The translations under genes and the position numbers were made by a program. Below are positions 22,430-39,543 of a stretch of DNA of 64,000 nt, one piece after another; position 1 is the first letter of the stretch, and each line of letters begins with the position of its first letter. This DNA is from Bryoerythrophyllum caledonicum. Taxonomy: Eukaryota > Streptophyta > Bryopsida > Pottiales > Pottiaceae. Under the pieces are notes generated by a model. The model made no database searches. It was not told the DNA's origin and worked only from the letters and a program-made list of their open reading frames with translations. The stretch covers positions 6,248,417 to 6,312,416 of the forward strand of contig OZ020524.1 of NCBI GenBank assembly GCA_963971425.1. Direction: 5' to 3'.

Positions 22430-22705
22430 TGGCATGATGAGGGAGTAGGCAAGTGCCTACCTCCCTTCCATGCACACAAAACTCAGAAGAATTTAAATTA
22501 AGAAGAGTAGGCATGTGCCTACCTCCCTCCCATGGACACATACAATTCAAAATATTTCAAATGATGAGGGGGTAGGTAAGCGCCTACCTCCCTTCCATGC
22601 ACACATAATTCATAAGAATTTGAATGAAGAGGGGATAGGCATGTTCCTATTCCACTTCCATGCACACACAATTTAAAAGATTTGGAATAAAGAGGAGGAA
22701 GGCAT
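22430..22705. repeat. Tandem repeat, about four ~65-bp units with internal palindrome
   Basis: Units share GAGGGNGTAGGCAAGTGCCTAC, then CTCCCTTCCATGCACACA, then AANTCANAAGAATTT, repeating around 22437, 22502, 22567 and 22632. Each contains the small palindrome GTAGGCANNTGCCTAC. Later units are more degenerate. Confidence 0.75.
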
Positions 22706-23300
22706 GTGAGATTTTCAACACTGGCAAGTAATATTATTTCCTTTCATACTGTCAAAACAAATTTCTTGTCTTTAGTGAAAAATAGCATACTAACCCAAGT
22801 CAAAAATTTACACACATTGTCGAGCAAGGGGGAAAAAACTTTATTTTGCACTTCAAACGCTATAATCTTCAAATTCGTGCAGTGGATTGCAATGAAAAGA
22901 CTATGGTATATTCATACAGAAGTCTATTATAAGATCTTATGGCTAAAAGTGCAAAGTTTTACTCAAAAATGTGATTTTCATGCCTCTTTATGGAAGTGGC
23001 AGTTTTGGAATGGGTTTTTCCTTGGTCCTTTAGGGGGTATTGAAAATCTCACATTCAATAGAGTGTCCTAGCAAAAGTCTTTGGAGGTGCCCATCGTGCC
23101 CGCTCTCCCCGTTTGAAATTGAAAACCCTATAACTTTTTCATTAAATATCAAATTTAGAAAAAAATGTTCTTCTTTTGAGGTTTTTGTAATGCCCTTCTA
23201 CAACAAAAATTTCAAAGAGGAATTTTAGAAATTGACATCAAATGAACTTGAATGAACCTTTAAATTGCCATTTCTGGACACTTGGTCCTTTAGAGATTAA
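22706..23300. mobile_element. TTAA family 1 relics: inverted piece and right-end piece
   Basis: About 22765-22835 is the reverse complement of the middle of the neighbouring element (AGCATACTAACCCAAGTCAAA). Bases 23030-23300 match the right end of the 23297-24248 element in direct orientation (AATCTCACATTCAATAGAGTG, GCTCTCCCCGTTTGAAATT, ending GGTCCTTTAGAGATTAA). That end shares its TTAA (23297-23300) with the next element. Confidence 0.65.
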
Positions 23301-24248
23301 CCCCTAAGGTACCGTGACAGTTTCACACCAAAAACACTTCAAGATTGTTGGATTCTAGTGCAATGAATGAAAAAGGATACAAGAAATTTTATTTCTAATT
23401 TTGACCGTAGGATCTCAAATAAGAATTATTATTTAACACGCTCACAAAATTTTGTTAACTTTGACCACACGGATTGAAAGATTATAGTGTTTGAAGGCAA
23501 GCAAATGGATTATTTTCTTCCTTGCATTTAGTGGATCAACAAACTTTGACTTCACTTGGTGTCAAATTTTTGCAGTACACATGTCTAGATCCATAACCAT
23601 TGTCTTAAGCATGATGTGAGTCCTTTACACACCATTTTTTTAGAGGTAGAGGAGGGGTGTAGCATATTTAAAACAATTGTGCAAGGAATGGAGGTTTAAA
23701 ATTTGGCAATAAACATTTTAATATTTTGTGAAATTAATGTGTCTTAGATTGATAATCTGAATGGTCATTAAAAAGATTTACACTACATCTTGTTGTGAGA
23801 AAAATAAAAAGTGAAAAATATGAAGACTTCTAAGTTTATGTGGAAAAGAAGACGTTTTTGTGGCACCTTGCCCGACAATGTGTGACAATGTGTGAAAATG
23901 TTTGACTTGGGTTAATATGCTATTTTTCACTAAAGACAAGAATTGTTTTTTTTGAAAATATGAAGGGAAATAATATTACTTGCTAGCATAGAAAATCTCA
24001 CATGCAATAGTGTCCTAGCAAAAGTTTTGGAGGTGTCCGAAGTAGCCGGTCTCCCCATTTGAAATTCAAAGCCCTCTAACCTTTTCAATAATTGTCGGAT
24101 TTAGGAAAAAATTGTTCTCCCTCTGAGGTTTTAGTAATGCGCTTCTACAATAAAAAATCTCAAAGTGGAATGTTGGAAATTACCACCTCAGGAACGTGAC
24201 CAAACTTTCAAAAAGTCCATTTTTGACACTTGGTCCTTTAGGGGTTGA
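23297..24248 (+). mobile_element. TTAA family 1, full-length 952-bp element
   Basis: Begins TTAACCCCTAAGGTACCGTG and ends TTGGTCCTTTAGGGGTTGA, the last TTAA having mutated to TTGA. Internal blocks match the element at 6146-7088 throughout. No coding capacity. Confidence 0.8.
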
Positions 24249-26609
24249 AGGAGTTTTCCTGAAAGTGCTTCCCGATGAGGCAAGCCAGGAGGATTATGGT
24301 GCCAGACGGTATGAGATTTAAAAATCGGAAAGAATGAGAGCATGAGGAAATTCATATCCCTTTATTTTTGCTCCAATGAAATGCTTGGCAATCAATGCTC
24401 TTGGGCCCTACTGCATGCAAGCTAAAGCTCCCCCATAGTACCCTAAGTTCTCAAAGAGTTGACCAATAGTTCCCCACACCTTTACCAAGCCAAGTCACCA
24501 TGTGCAAGTGGTCCCAGTTACTAACATAAGACCCTAAGATTATCTGGTGTACCGTACTTTGATGACTTTCAGGAAAGCTCTAAAGGATGAAGAAGTTAAA
24601 AACCGACTCAAGTAACAAGTTCATCACGACCAAGTAGTCTTGGATTGCGTTTCTAGTTCGGAGTGCACGTTGTAGGATGGTTTGTTTTGAAGACGAGTAC
24701 TGATGGTGTAGTAGGCCATGGAAAGTTTTGGCTCAGAAATTATGTAACAATAGATATGAGATCAGAGCCGCAATCTTGACTTCAAACAGTGTCCATGGTG
24801 GACCACTCTTGGTGCCAAAATTCAAACACTGCTTAGACGTAGAAATTTCCGATTGTCCATCTCAACGATGTGGTACCCATGTGGTAGCCTATAATTGCAC
24901 TTGTACCTCCTAATCCAGATACCTTCCACTTGAATATGGAATGAAACATTATTGAAACGGTAGCAAGTGATTTGTGGGTGATAAAAGTACAAGAATGGAG
25001 CACTCCACTATCAATGACCGATATCTGCAAGGATTTACTTCAAAAGTTTAGTGGAAATCATGATACTGTAAGGTAGAGGACACTTTTCAACATGCTTGTA
25101 TTTTTAATAAAGTGGAGGAGACTATTCAACATGCTTGTATTATTGTTAATAAAGTGGAGGAGACTATTCAACATGCTTGTAATGATGATCTTCAGAAGAA
25201 AATATCCACAGTTTGTGAGGAGCTCAAATCCGTTCTTTACATTTGAATAATGACTTATCGAGAATAATACAAGCATGTTGAATAGTATCCTCTTCAATAT
25301 TAACTATATTCAGTTAGAAGTCATTCCACTTGCGGAGAGCGTGACTGTAAAGGAGGCTCTATAAAATACCAGAATGACTCATCAAAGCAAGATATTGGAC
25401 GAAAATGGGAGATGATTTAGTTCTCTAATATTTCCAGAAGAAGCATGATGAAAGGCGGACAAACCTGTCTCAGCGCCACTTCACACTATGCCCAAGTCAA
25501 GTGACCGTCCGTCAAAATGAGTGGCCAAACTATGGCAAGAGGCCAAACTTTTTTGCCAAAAAAATACATTAAATAATATAAATTGAAGGTTTGGCCGGTC
25601 GTGGTGTGAAGCCCTAAAGCCCAAGTCCAAAGTCCAAACCCCATATCATTACGCCAAAAAAAATCAGCCCAAAAAAATCAACCAATAAAAATCAGCCAAA
25701 AAAATCAGCTAAAAAATCCAGCCTCTTTCATCTAACGGTCCAGATCTTGTCAGATTTTGATTATTTTATTAAAAAATTCGACGGACTCTCGATTGTAGTT
25801 TGGGTTTGCTACAATAGAGTTATACGCAAAGTACCCCAAATCCTCAGTTTCTGACTTGTAAAATGGAAAAGCCAAGGTTGCCAAGTCCACTGGTAGGGTT
25901 TTACTGTAGACCTTGAATAGAACACTGGACAGAGTAGTTTTAAAGCCCTAGAATTCCCGAACTCCAGTTTGAGCCTGACTTTTATTGAGCGCCGAGTGTT
26001 GTCACATGGTACACACTGTTCAAGTCAATCATGTCAGCGACATTCTGCATTTGTATGCGCCAGACTTGTTCAATCAGCCATGTCAACGACTTTGCTAAAT
26101 TATGCATATCACACTGGTCTAATCAGCCAACACTGTTCAACATTGTTCTTGTTTGTTTTTGGGAGATTTATGCCATTTGTGGTAACTAACACCTCCATAA
26201 AACCCTCAAATCCTGAATTTATTTCACATGATTACTTTGCGGCTACACTCAAATACAGGTTAGATTTTCATTTCCATGAAAAAAGGAGGACAAAAGACCG
26301 GTTCCCTTTACAAACAACTCTAATGGACGACCCAAGTTTTACTCGAGAGGCCGTCACTTTGGCGCAAAAGTAGCCCAAAAGTGCTGCCATGTAGGACGAC
26401 AACCTTTGGAGTTTGGGCACAAGTATGAAGGCCCAAAGTCCGGACTTTGGCCATTCTAGCAATCTCATTGGTGGAAATCCACGGCCACTCGACTTGGACA
26501 CCAAGGGTGAAGCGGCCCCCACATTCTGTACCCTTGCAAAACAGCCGGAGCATCGAAATCTCTAGCAAATTTGCTGTGGGAAGTTTAACGCTTCTTAGCA
26601 ATTAGCTCG
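24249..26609. other. Upstream region of the receptor kinase; short tandem and inverted repeats
   Basis: The word GTGGAGGAGACTATTCAACATGCTTGT-type unit (shown here only as TTCAACATGCTTGT) recurs three times at 25087-25172 and once inverted at about 25268-25285. A short AATCAGCCAAAA repeat lies at 25660-25720. At 26020-26110, AATCAGCCATGTCAACGAC-like words repeat. The open frame at 25969-26373 is not supported. The region immediately before 26610 should hold the receptor kinase promoter and 5' UTR, but I could not place a TATA box. Confidence 0.5.
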
Positions 26610-32827
<6,218 letters not shown>

Positions 32828-33062
32828 TAGTGGTAAAACATATACTGGTGCAAAAACAAGGTGTGGGCTAGCCTTTGAAGTAGGATTGTTTTTCTTCTTT
32901 TTCCTTCCATGGTTTGGAAAACTGTTATCTTAAGTGGTGACACAACTTATTATGATGGTGCAATATAATCCTACGTCTATCCATATTTTGGATAGATTTC
33001 ACATAACCCGGTCCACTTAGACGTCTGCAAGCTTGGAGCTATGCAACTTCATGCACAGCAAG
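32828..33062. other. 3' flank of the receptor kinase
   Basis: Expected 3' UTR and downstream DNA. T-rich tracts at 32887-32915. No clear polyadenylation signal can be singled out. Confidence 0.4.
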
Positions 33063-33788
33063 TTAACCCTTCAACGTCGGGGCGGCCGAAATCTGGTCAA
33101 TGGAAGAATGTAATATGCTTCATGTGATGATAAAACATTACTTTCATCCAAGTTTTTGTGAAGGTGTTGTCAATATATGCATGTACCACATGCATTGTAG
33201 TTACCCTTCATAGAGTGTAACTTTTTCTCTAAACAAGAAAATGTTTGTGACATGGAACTCAACGTAGCGTATAGTAGAAACTTCTAGCTTTAGCTTTAAA
33301 TCTGAATTTGAGTCATTAAAATGATATTTTTTGAAACTGAGTCCAACTAATGAAATGAAGTTTATCAAATCTAGTTTTCAATCCAAACTGAAAATTTAAA
33401 AAATACATAAAATTGAGCAAGTTATTGCAATTTGAACTTTGGGCCTATTACCATGGTTGACCAATTTTCTAATTTTAGCTGAACATGGAAGTTTCATCTA
33501 TAGCACAAGTTTTAGCACAATAATGTACACCTTCAGCGAAATTATCATATTTTTAACGCAAAATTTGTATACGATATGAATATTCTTCAATTTTTCTTCA
33601 AAAATTCACAATAATTTGAATTTTCACAAAAAAATCTTGTGTCTTTTGCGACATGAACAAAATATGTGGTGTCACCTCTAAAAAATGAAATAAAAATATT
33701 TTTGCTCATATTTGATGAAGAATTAGAACACATTAGAATGAAAATTGGGATTGATGCCACGGTCATAGCTCCGTCTTTTAAGGGTTAA
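33063..33788 (+). mobile_element. TTAA family 2, copy A (726 bp)
   Basis: Begins TTAACCCTTCAACGTCGGGG and ends CTCCGTCTTTTAAGGGTTAA. The interior is AT-rich and matches copies B and C (blocks TGAGTCCAACTAATGAAATG, TTGAACTTTGGGCCTATTA, CACAAGTTTTAGCACAATAA). No ORF. TTAA is present at both edges. Confidence 0.8.
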
Positions 33789-34003
33789 CTTGAATCAACT
33801 AACTTCTCACGTTCAAGAATGTTTTGAGGAATCAATTTTATTGTGATCTTAATATAGACACGTGAAACTAAAAACACTTGCCACCATTTTGGTGATGTTT
33901 ACATCTATAATCAAGCACAAGGAAGCTAGAATTATAGGAACTTAGGAGTTAGAGGCTCGTGCATTCACAAGAGACCACTACAAGTCCCAAATCGAACTAG
34001 CCT

Positions 34004-34720
34004 TTAACCCTTAGATGTCGAAGCAGCCAGAAATTGGCTTCTTGGATGACATTATTGGATGATAATCAATGTAAACAACTATTTTTCATCCAATTTTTTT
34101 TAGGAGAGTCCCTTGTATATACAAGCATTAGATGATGATGAAATTGGCCTCATTGAGGTAATCATGTTTTATCTAAGAAAGAAAATGCTTGTGACACGGA
34201 TCTGAATATCGTGAAATTGAGAAACTTCTTGTTTTAGCTCTAGATCTAAATTCAAGCCATCAAAATGATATTTTTTGAATTTGAGTCCAACTAATGAAAT
34301 GAACCTAATGATGTCTAGTTTTCATAACATTTTTAAAATTAAAAAATACGTAAAATTGAATAAGTTATTGCAATTTAAACTTGGACCTATAATCGTGGTT
34401 CTAATTTTAGCCAAACACGGAACTTTCATTTACACCACAAGTTTTGGCACTATTGTGTACACCTTTGGTGAAATTTTCAGAAATTTTTAGCATAATTTGT
34501 ATTTAATATGAATTTTCTTCACTTTTTCTTCAGAAAATCACAATAAAATCAAATTTCCACCAAAAAATCTGTGAATTTTGTAACATAATTGAGACATATG
34601 ATCTCATCTCTGAATTTTTTTTAAACAATTCCTCTTATATTTGATGAGAAACTAGAGCATACAGTTGATTGAAAATTTAGATTGATGCCACAGTCATACG
34701 CTCCGTCGTTTAAAGGTTAA
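34004..34720 (+). mobile_element. TTAA family 2, copy B (717 bp)
   Basis: Same orientation as copy A; begins TTAACCCTTAGATGTCGAAG and ends CTCCGTCGTTTAAAGGTTAA. Its right-hand TTAA (34717-34720) is shared with copy C. Confidence 0.8.
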
Positions 34721-35476
34721 CCCTTGAAGGACGGAGCCTATGGCCGTGGAATGTATTCCAATTTCCTTCTTACAATGTGCTCTCATTTTTTACTAAATAC
34801 AAGTGGAAGAGTTTTTATTTCATTTTACAGAGATGAAATCACATGTCTTGATTATGTCACAAATTTTCAGATTTTTTGGTTTAAATTTAAAACTATTGTA
34901 ATTTTTTGAAGAAAAAGTGAAGAAAATTCATGTCAAATCCAAATTGTGTTTAAAAATTCTGAAAATTTCACCAAATGTGTACATTATTGTGCCAAAATTT
35001 GTGGTGTAGATGAAAGTTCCATGCTCAGCTAAAATTAGAGAATATATGAACCATGGTTATAGATCCAAAGTTTAAATTCAAATTATTCAATGGTTGAACC
35101 ATGGTTGCAATAACTTATTCAATTTTACAAAAAAAATAAAAATTCAAATTGTAATGGAAACTAGGCTTCATTAAGTTTGTCTCATTAGTTGGACTCAAAT
35201 TTTTAAAATATTGTTTTAGTGTCTCAAATTCAAATTTAGAGTTAGAGCTAGAAGTTTCTCAAATTCACTACATTGAGCTCCATGTCACAAACATTTTCTT
35301 CGTTAGATATAACATGATTGCCTCAATGAGGCAACTTTCATCATCATCTAATGCTTATACATTGAATGAACTCCCAAACAAAAAAATTGGATGAAAAAAT
35401 ATTGTTTTAGTCAGTCCTCATCCAAAACTGTCATTCAATAAGCCAATTTCTGGCTGCTCTATGGTTTAAGGGTTAA
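34717..35476 (-). mobile_element. TTAA family 2, copy C (760 bp), inverted
   Basis: Opposite orientation: begins TTAACCCTTGAAGGACGGAG (reverse complement of the right end of A and B) and ends GGCTGCTCTATGGTTTAAGGGTTAA-like (last bases GGTTTAAGGGTTAA). It abuts copy B tail-to-tail across a single TTAA. No ORF. Confidence 0.8.
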
Positions 35477-37869
35477 GGATGTGCAACATGTAGCATTTTT
35501 ATGCATACATCTTCGATCGGCTACATGCCGAAAAGTGCAGAGACTAAGGTTGGATGACCTATTACCACCACCAACCCCAGAATCAACAGTCTTTGTGGGC
35601 CAAAGCCACTAGCCGCCCACCCCATTTCCGAAATTTTAGGAAAGTCAGTTATGATTGGGTGTCAGTTTATAATTAGTTCAAAGCTCTCGATTTTTAGTCT
35701 CTTGCACAAGTGGTCATTAGCACAACTTACTGTGGAAGTAGAGAGTTTTGTATGTCAAGAATGGATCACGGCTTACTGTCCACTTTGGAAATTTGTAGCA
35801 ATTTCAATATGAAGAAATAAATGGTCACGACAATTGCAATGTTCATGAAATCCTATTTTGAATTCCCAAAAAAATTCTTACCACGTATGCAAACGCTATA
35901 AATAGGTCAGCAAGCTTAAGTTGGTGGTTATAGGTCATCCAACCTTATCTATAAAGCATATGCTAGTCCTTAAAGGGCTAGTATACTCCACCTTGAGCTC
36001 CATTAGTGCCCAGGTCATGTTCTAGGTCAGATTTATCCAAAACCAAGATATGTGCCGATTTATTTCTTTGAACTAACTTAGATGAAATAGAATGCCTAGT
36101 TTTAATATCATACTACTAAAATCATAATCCGCGCAGTGAACCAGGCAGCGATCAACCATGCAGTGAACCGTGCAATGAAGTATAGAAACGCTACAGTCAA
36201 CCGCGCAATTATTTGCGTGGTCAACGTGCAGTGAATCATGTTTTTTTTTTAGTAAAATAAAACTACATTGAAATGGTTGGACTATTGTGTTGCAAAGCAA
36301 GCGCCAATTGCTAATTACTGTGCGGTTTATTGCGCGGTTTTGAAATTTAGGGTCTTGAGTTTCTTGGTGTGTCAAATTTGCATTTGTGTGTTGCAATTTG
36401 TGCTCTTGATTACAAATTTGACGTTCAAAATATTTTTTGAGTTAACCACTTAAAGATTGAATTGTATATTATGAGTTGTAAACTTGGAGTACAAAAGTTG
36501 TGAAGTTGGAGTTGTGATCTTGGAGGTTGGCATACAAAGTTGGAGTTGCAAAATTGCATATTCAAGTTGTGGAGATTGAAATTACAAGTTTTGAGGTGAG
36601 ATTGCAAGTTTTGAGATTGTAATTGCAAATTGAGTTTGTGGGTGTGTGAAATTGAGATTGTAATTGCAATTGAGTTTGTGGGTGTGTGAATTTGAGATTG
36701 TAATTGCAAGTTGAGTTTGTGGGTGTGTGAAATTGAGATTGTAGTTGCAAATTGAGTTTGTGGGTGTGTGAAATTGAGATTGTAATTGCAAGTTGAGTTT
36801 GTGGGTGTGTAAAATTTGCATTTGTGTGTTGCAATTTGTGCTTATCCAAAATAAATTTGAAACTCTTGATTACAAATTTGACATTCGTAACATTTTTGAA
36901 ATTCCATGTGAAAATGCAAAAATTCTAAAACCTAATTTATTTTTTTCTATTCTATTCTATTACATTATTAAAATTCATGCATAGGTTTCAAAGACATATT
37001 TATATTTTATGTAGATTGTTGTTACCTTTCTTTTTTATATTTTGTGATATAAAAACTAGATTAAAATGGTTGAACTAATGCATTGCAAAGCAAGCGCCAA
37101 TTGCTAGTCAAACCTTAAAAAAATAAATTTAAACCATGACCTAAAATTGGGAAAAAATTGCACAACATCCAACAGATGATGGAATAGATTATAGTGTTTA
37201 AAGTCACCAAATATTGGTGTTGAAAATTGTGGACTTTGGAGGGTATACTACTTTATCCATCAATAGACTCTTGCCCAAAATTTTTACACTTTGAATAAAA
37301 GAAGCTCACATGTGCGTTAGGTTGATAGCTTTGCATTGACATATCATATGTGAAGAAAACATTTATACATGATTATTGATGGTTTTTTAACTTTTGTCTA
37401 CTCGATTGTATACAAAAATGTTACAAACTCATACAAATTAAATGGAAGTTTTGTATACAATGAGAGATATCAACAATCACAAACAATGAAGAATCTCTTT
37501 AAGGCAAAAAAATTCAATCAAAATTCAAGACCAAAATCATTTTGTATGTGTTTGAAAGACAACATAGTATTCTACATAGTATTCATTGTATTTTAGTGTA
37601 TTTTATGTATCTAATTTATTCCTAGCTTTTCCATGAGTTGATAAACTCCAAACCATGATTTGATTTTTGCAGAGTGTTCATGTAATGTGTGCGCAAATTT
37701 GAACTCCACATTCTATAGCCTATTTTTCATGGATTTCATTTAAATTGAGTTTTGACACTTCTAGAGTCCCATTTCGGGCCTCGTGAGCACTAAAGGATTA
37801 ATCCCTAAAGGCCCGCAACAGTTTAGCATCCACCTAATTGAAAACTGCCAGTTTCAATGCTTTCAACAC
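35477..37869. repeat. Intergenic repeats, including a ~41-bp tandem array at 36590-36830
   Basis: Bases 36590-36830 hold about five to six units of GAGTTTGTGGGTGTGTGAAA plus TTGAGATTGTAATTGCAA; the open frames on the other strand (HTHKLN repeats) are just this array. The sequence CATTGCAAAGCAAGCGCCAATTGCTA at about 37080 (first 20 bases quoted: CATTGCAAAGCAAGCGCCAA) duplicates 36290-36315, and both are followed by similar DNA. A family 1-like end (AAAGGATTAATCCCTAAAGG) at about 37792-37812 suggests one or two abutting TTAA elements. No genes. Confidence 0.55.
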
Positions 37870-38336
37870 AAGAAGAAGAAGAAGAACTCCGGTCTCTAAA
37901 AGAGGCCGGCGTGAATAAAGTGTTTGTTCGTTCCACTACTAAGGTGATGCCCACTGGGCAAAGGTTTAGTAGGATGGAACTACTTCCCCCTCTCGAAGGT
38001 AGACACTATAAAACAAAACATATGTAATGCCTTACGGTAGATTATTAGTATTGTTGATGGTGGATGTGGTGAATATAGTTTAAGTTAGGAGGTATGTGGG
38101 TCGGGTAGTGGTTGGTTGTTTTCTAGTCGTCTTTTATGGAGGAGGATGGACATTGCATGTTGGATAGCAATGGTGTTAAAGTTTCTAAAAGTATTTCGAA
38201 TGGAGGACTTTGAGATTTTAAATGTTTTTTCGAGTGATTCCATAGACGGAGTGTGTGTAGTAGCTCAGGCTCCGGCTGTGATAACTATTAGTGGGTCTAC
38301 TTTCCACCCTAATGTACTTATTTCATCTAGCAGGGG
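37870..38336 (-). pseudogene. LINE ORF2 C-terminal extension and 3' end
   Basis: After the stop at 38337 the same strand still encodes PLLDEISTLGWKVDPLIVIT, which is also found in copies 1 and 3, so the stop is probably secondary and the ancestral ORF2 was longer. The 3' end is a short CTT microsatellite (AGAAGAAGAAGAAGAA on the plus strand at 37871), shared in degenerate form by the other copies and likely the recognition tail for target-primed reverse transcription. Confidence 0.65.
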
Positions 38337-39543
38337 CTAATATTTGTTTATCTTGTGCCCTATTGTTTCTGGTGAGAACCTGTCGTTGCAATAAGTGAAT
38401 TCTATGAATTGAATTGTGATGTTTGGATTTGGATTTGTTGGTGGGGGGTGATTGTGTGGTACTCCACGGAGGCATAGTAAATCTGGTTTAAATCGAGCAT
38501 TGCAGTGGCATCTTTGGGTAGTACATTTACATGGTAGTAGCCATTGTGGAACAGTATTTTTTGGTGAGTTATTTTGAAAGATACCGACATTCATTAAGGT
38601 AAAACACCTAGATTTACTGGATGATATAAGTATTTTTCTGATTTCCCATACCGCTTTGTCATGTCTTTTTACAATGAGTGCGTGTATGTGTTGTTGTTGG
38701 CATTTAAGTAATACATGTAGCCAAGTATCTGGGTCGGTGGAATTACATATCGGGCATGTGATGGAGGGGAATCTTTCACGACCAAAGAAGAGCTGTTTCC
38801 GAGCATTTCCCATATATTGGCCAATTCTAAATTTTATGATACATGTTTTTTGTGAGTCTGTGATAAGGGGGTTTGTCCAAAATTCATTGGAGAGTTCATT
38901 TTCGATGTTTCTATTTCCTGTCCATTTTTCTATATTTGGAAATTTTCTAGCTAATTCCATTAAGTTGTTGTCTAAATCGTAACGTTTGAGGTATTTAGGT
39001 AAGAACCTTATAGGGCCTTTGTCTGGAATTTCTTCCATAGATGACCATTCCTTCCTTTGATAATAGTGTGGAGTGGGGTGGGCATGTTCATATGGTTCTC
39101 TCGCTTCTCTATGGGCTTTTTCTCTACCTATTTTTGCTAGTTCGTCCGCTTTTTCGTTGCCTTCAATGTTCACATGTGCTCTTACTTTGTGTATTGATAT
39201 AGGTTGGATTCGTGTTCGTAGCATTTCCACCATTGATGCTAAGATAGTTTTGTCTGGGTGGCCATTGAGCATAGTAGGATGTTGAATTTGTGTGTTTAAT
39301 AGGTATAGCACATTTATGCAGTCTGTAAATATGTGGGCAAGCTCATCTGGGTATTTATCCTTCAAGATTCGAAGTGTTTTATGTACAGCCATCATTTCAG
39401 CTCTAATGATGTTTTGGAGGCCTTGTAGTCGTTTAGCTATTTTGATGTCTTTTGGTGCGTTATATATGCCAAATCCTGCTCTTTCTCTGTGCCAGTGCCC
39501 TGGACTTACTTCAGTGGGTTCTTTAAATGATCCATCTGTGTAC
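38337..39543 (-). pseudogene. LINE ORF2: RNase H domain and zinc motif
   Basis: Open frame starting YTDGSFK just after a TAG (39544-39546). RNase H catalytic residues are visible: the D of YTDGS, the E of RAEMMAVHKTL (about 39400), the D of HIFTDCINVLY (about 39330), and the H and D of VRAHVNIEGNEKADELA (about 39190). It is followed by NARKQLFFG and a CPICNSTDPDTWLHVLLKC zinc motif (about 38705-38760). The end is FIEFTYCNDRFSPETI. RNase H would remove RNA from the cDNA hybrid. Although open for over 400 codons, it is separated from the RT by stops. Confidence 0.85.

Noticed and set aside
25969-26373. A 134-codon frame upstream of the receptor kinase
   Set aside because: It covers short repeated words, has no motif and does not connect by splicing to the receptor kinase, which has its own signal peptide start.
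36425-36849. Minus-strand frames made of HTHKLN and YNLN repeats
   Set aside because: They are translations of a ~41-bp tandem DNA repeat open in several frames at once.
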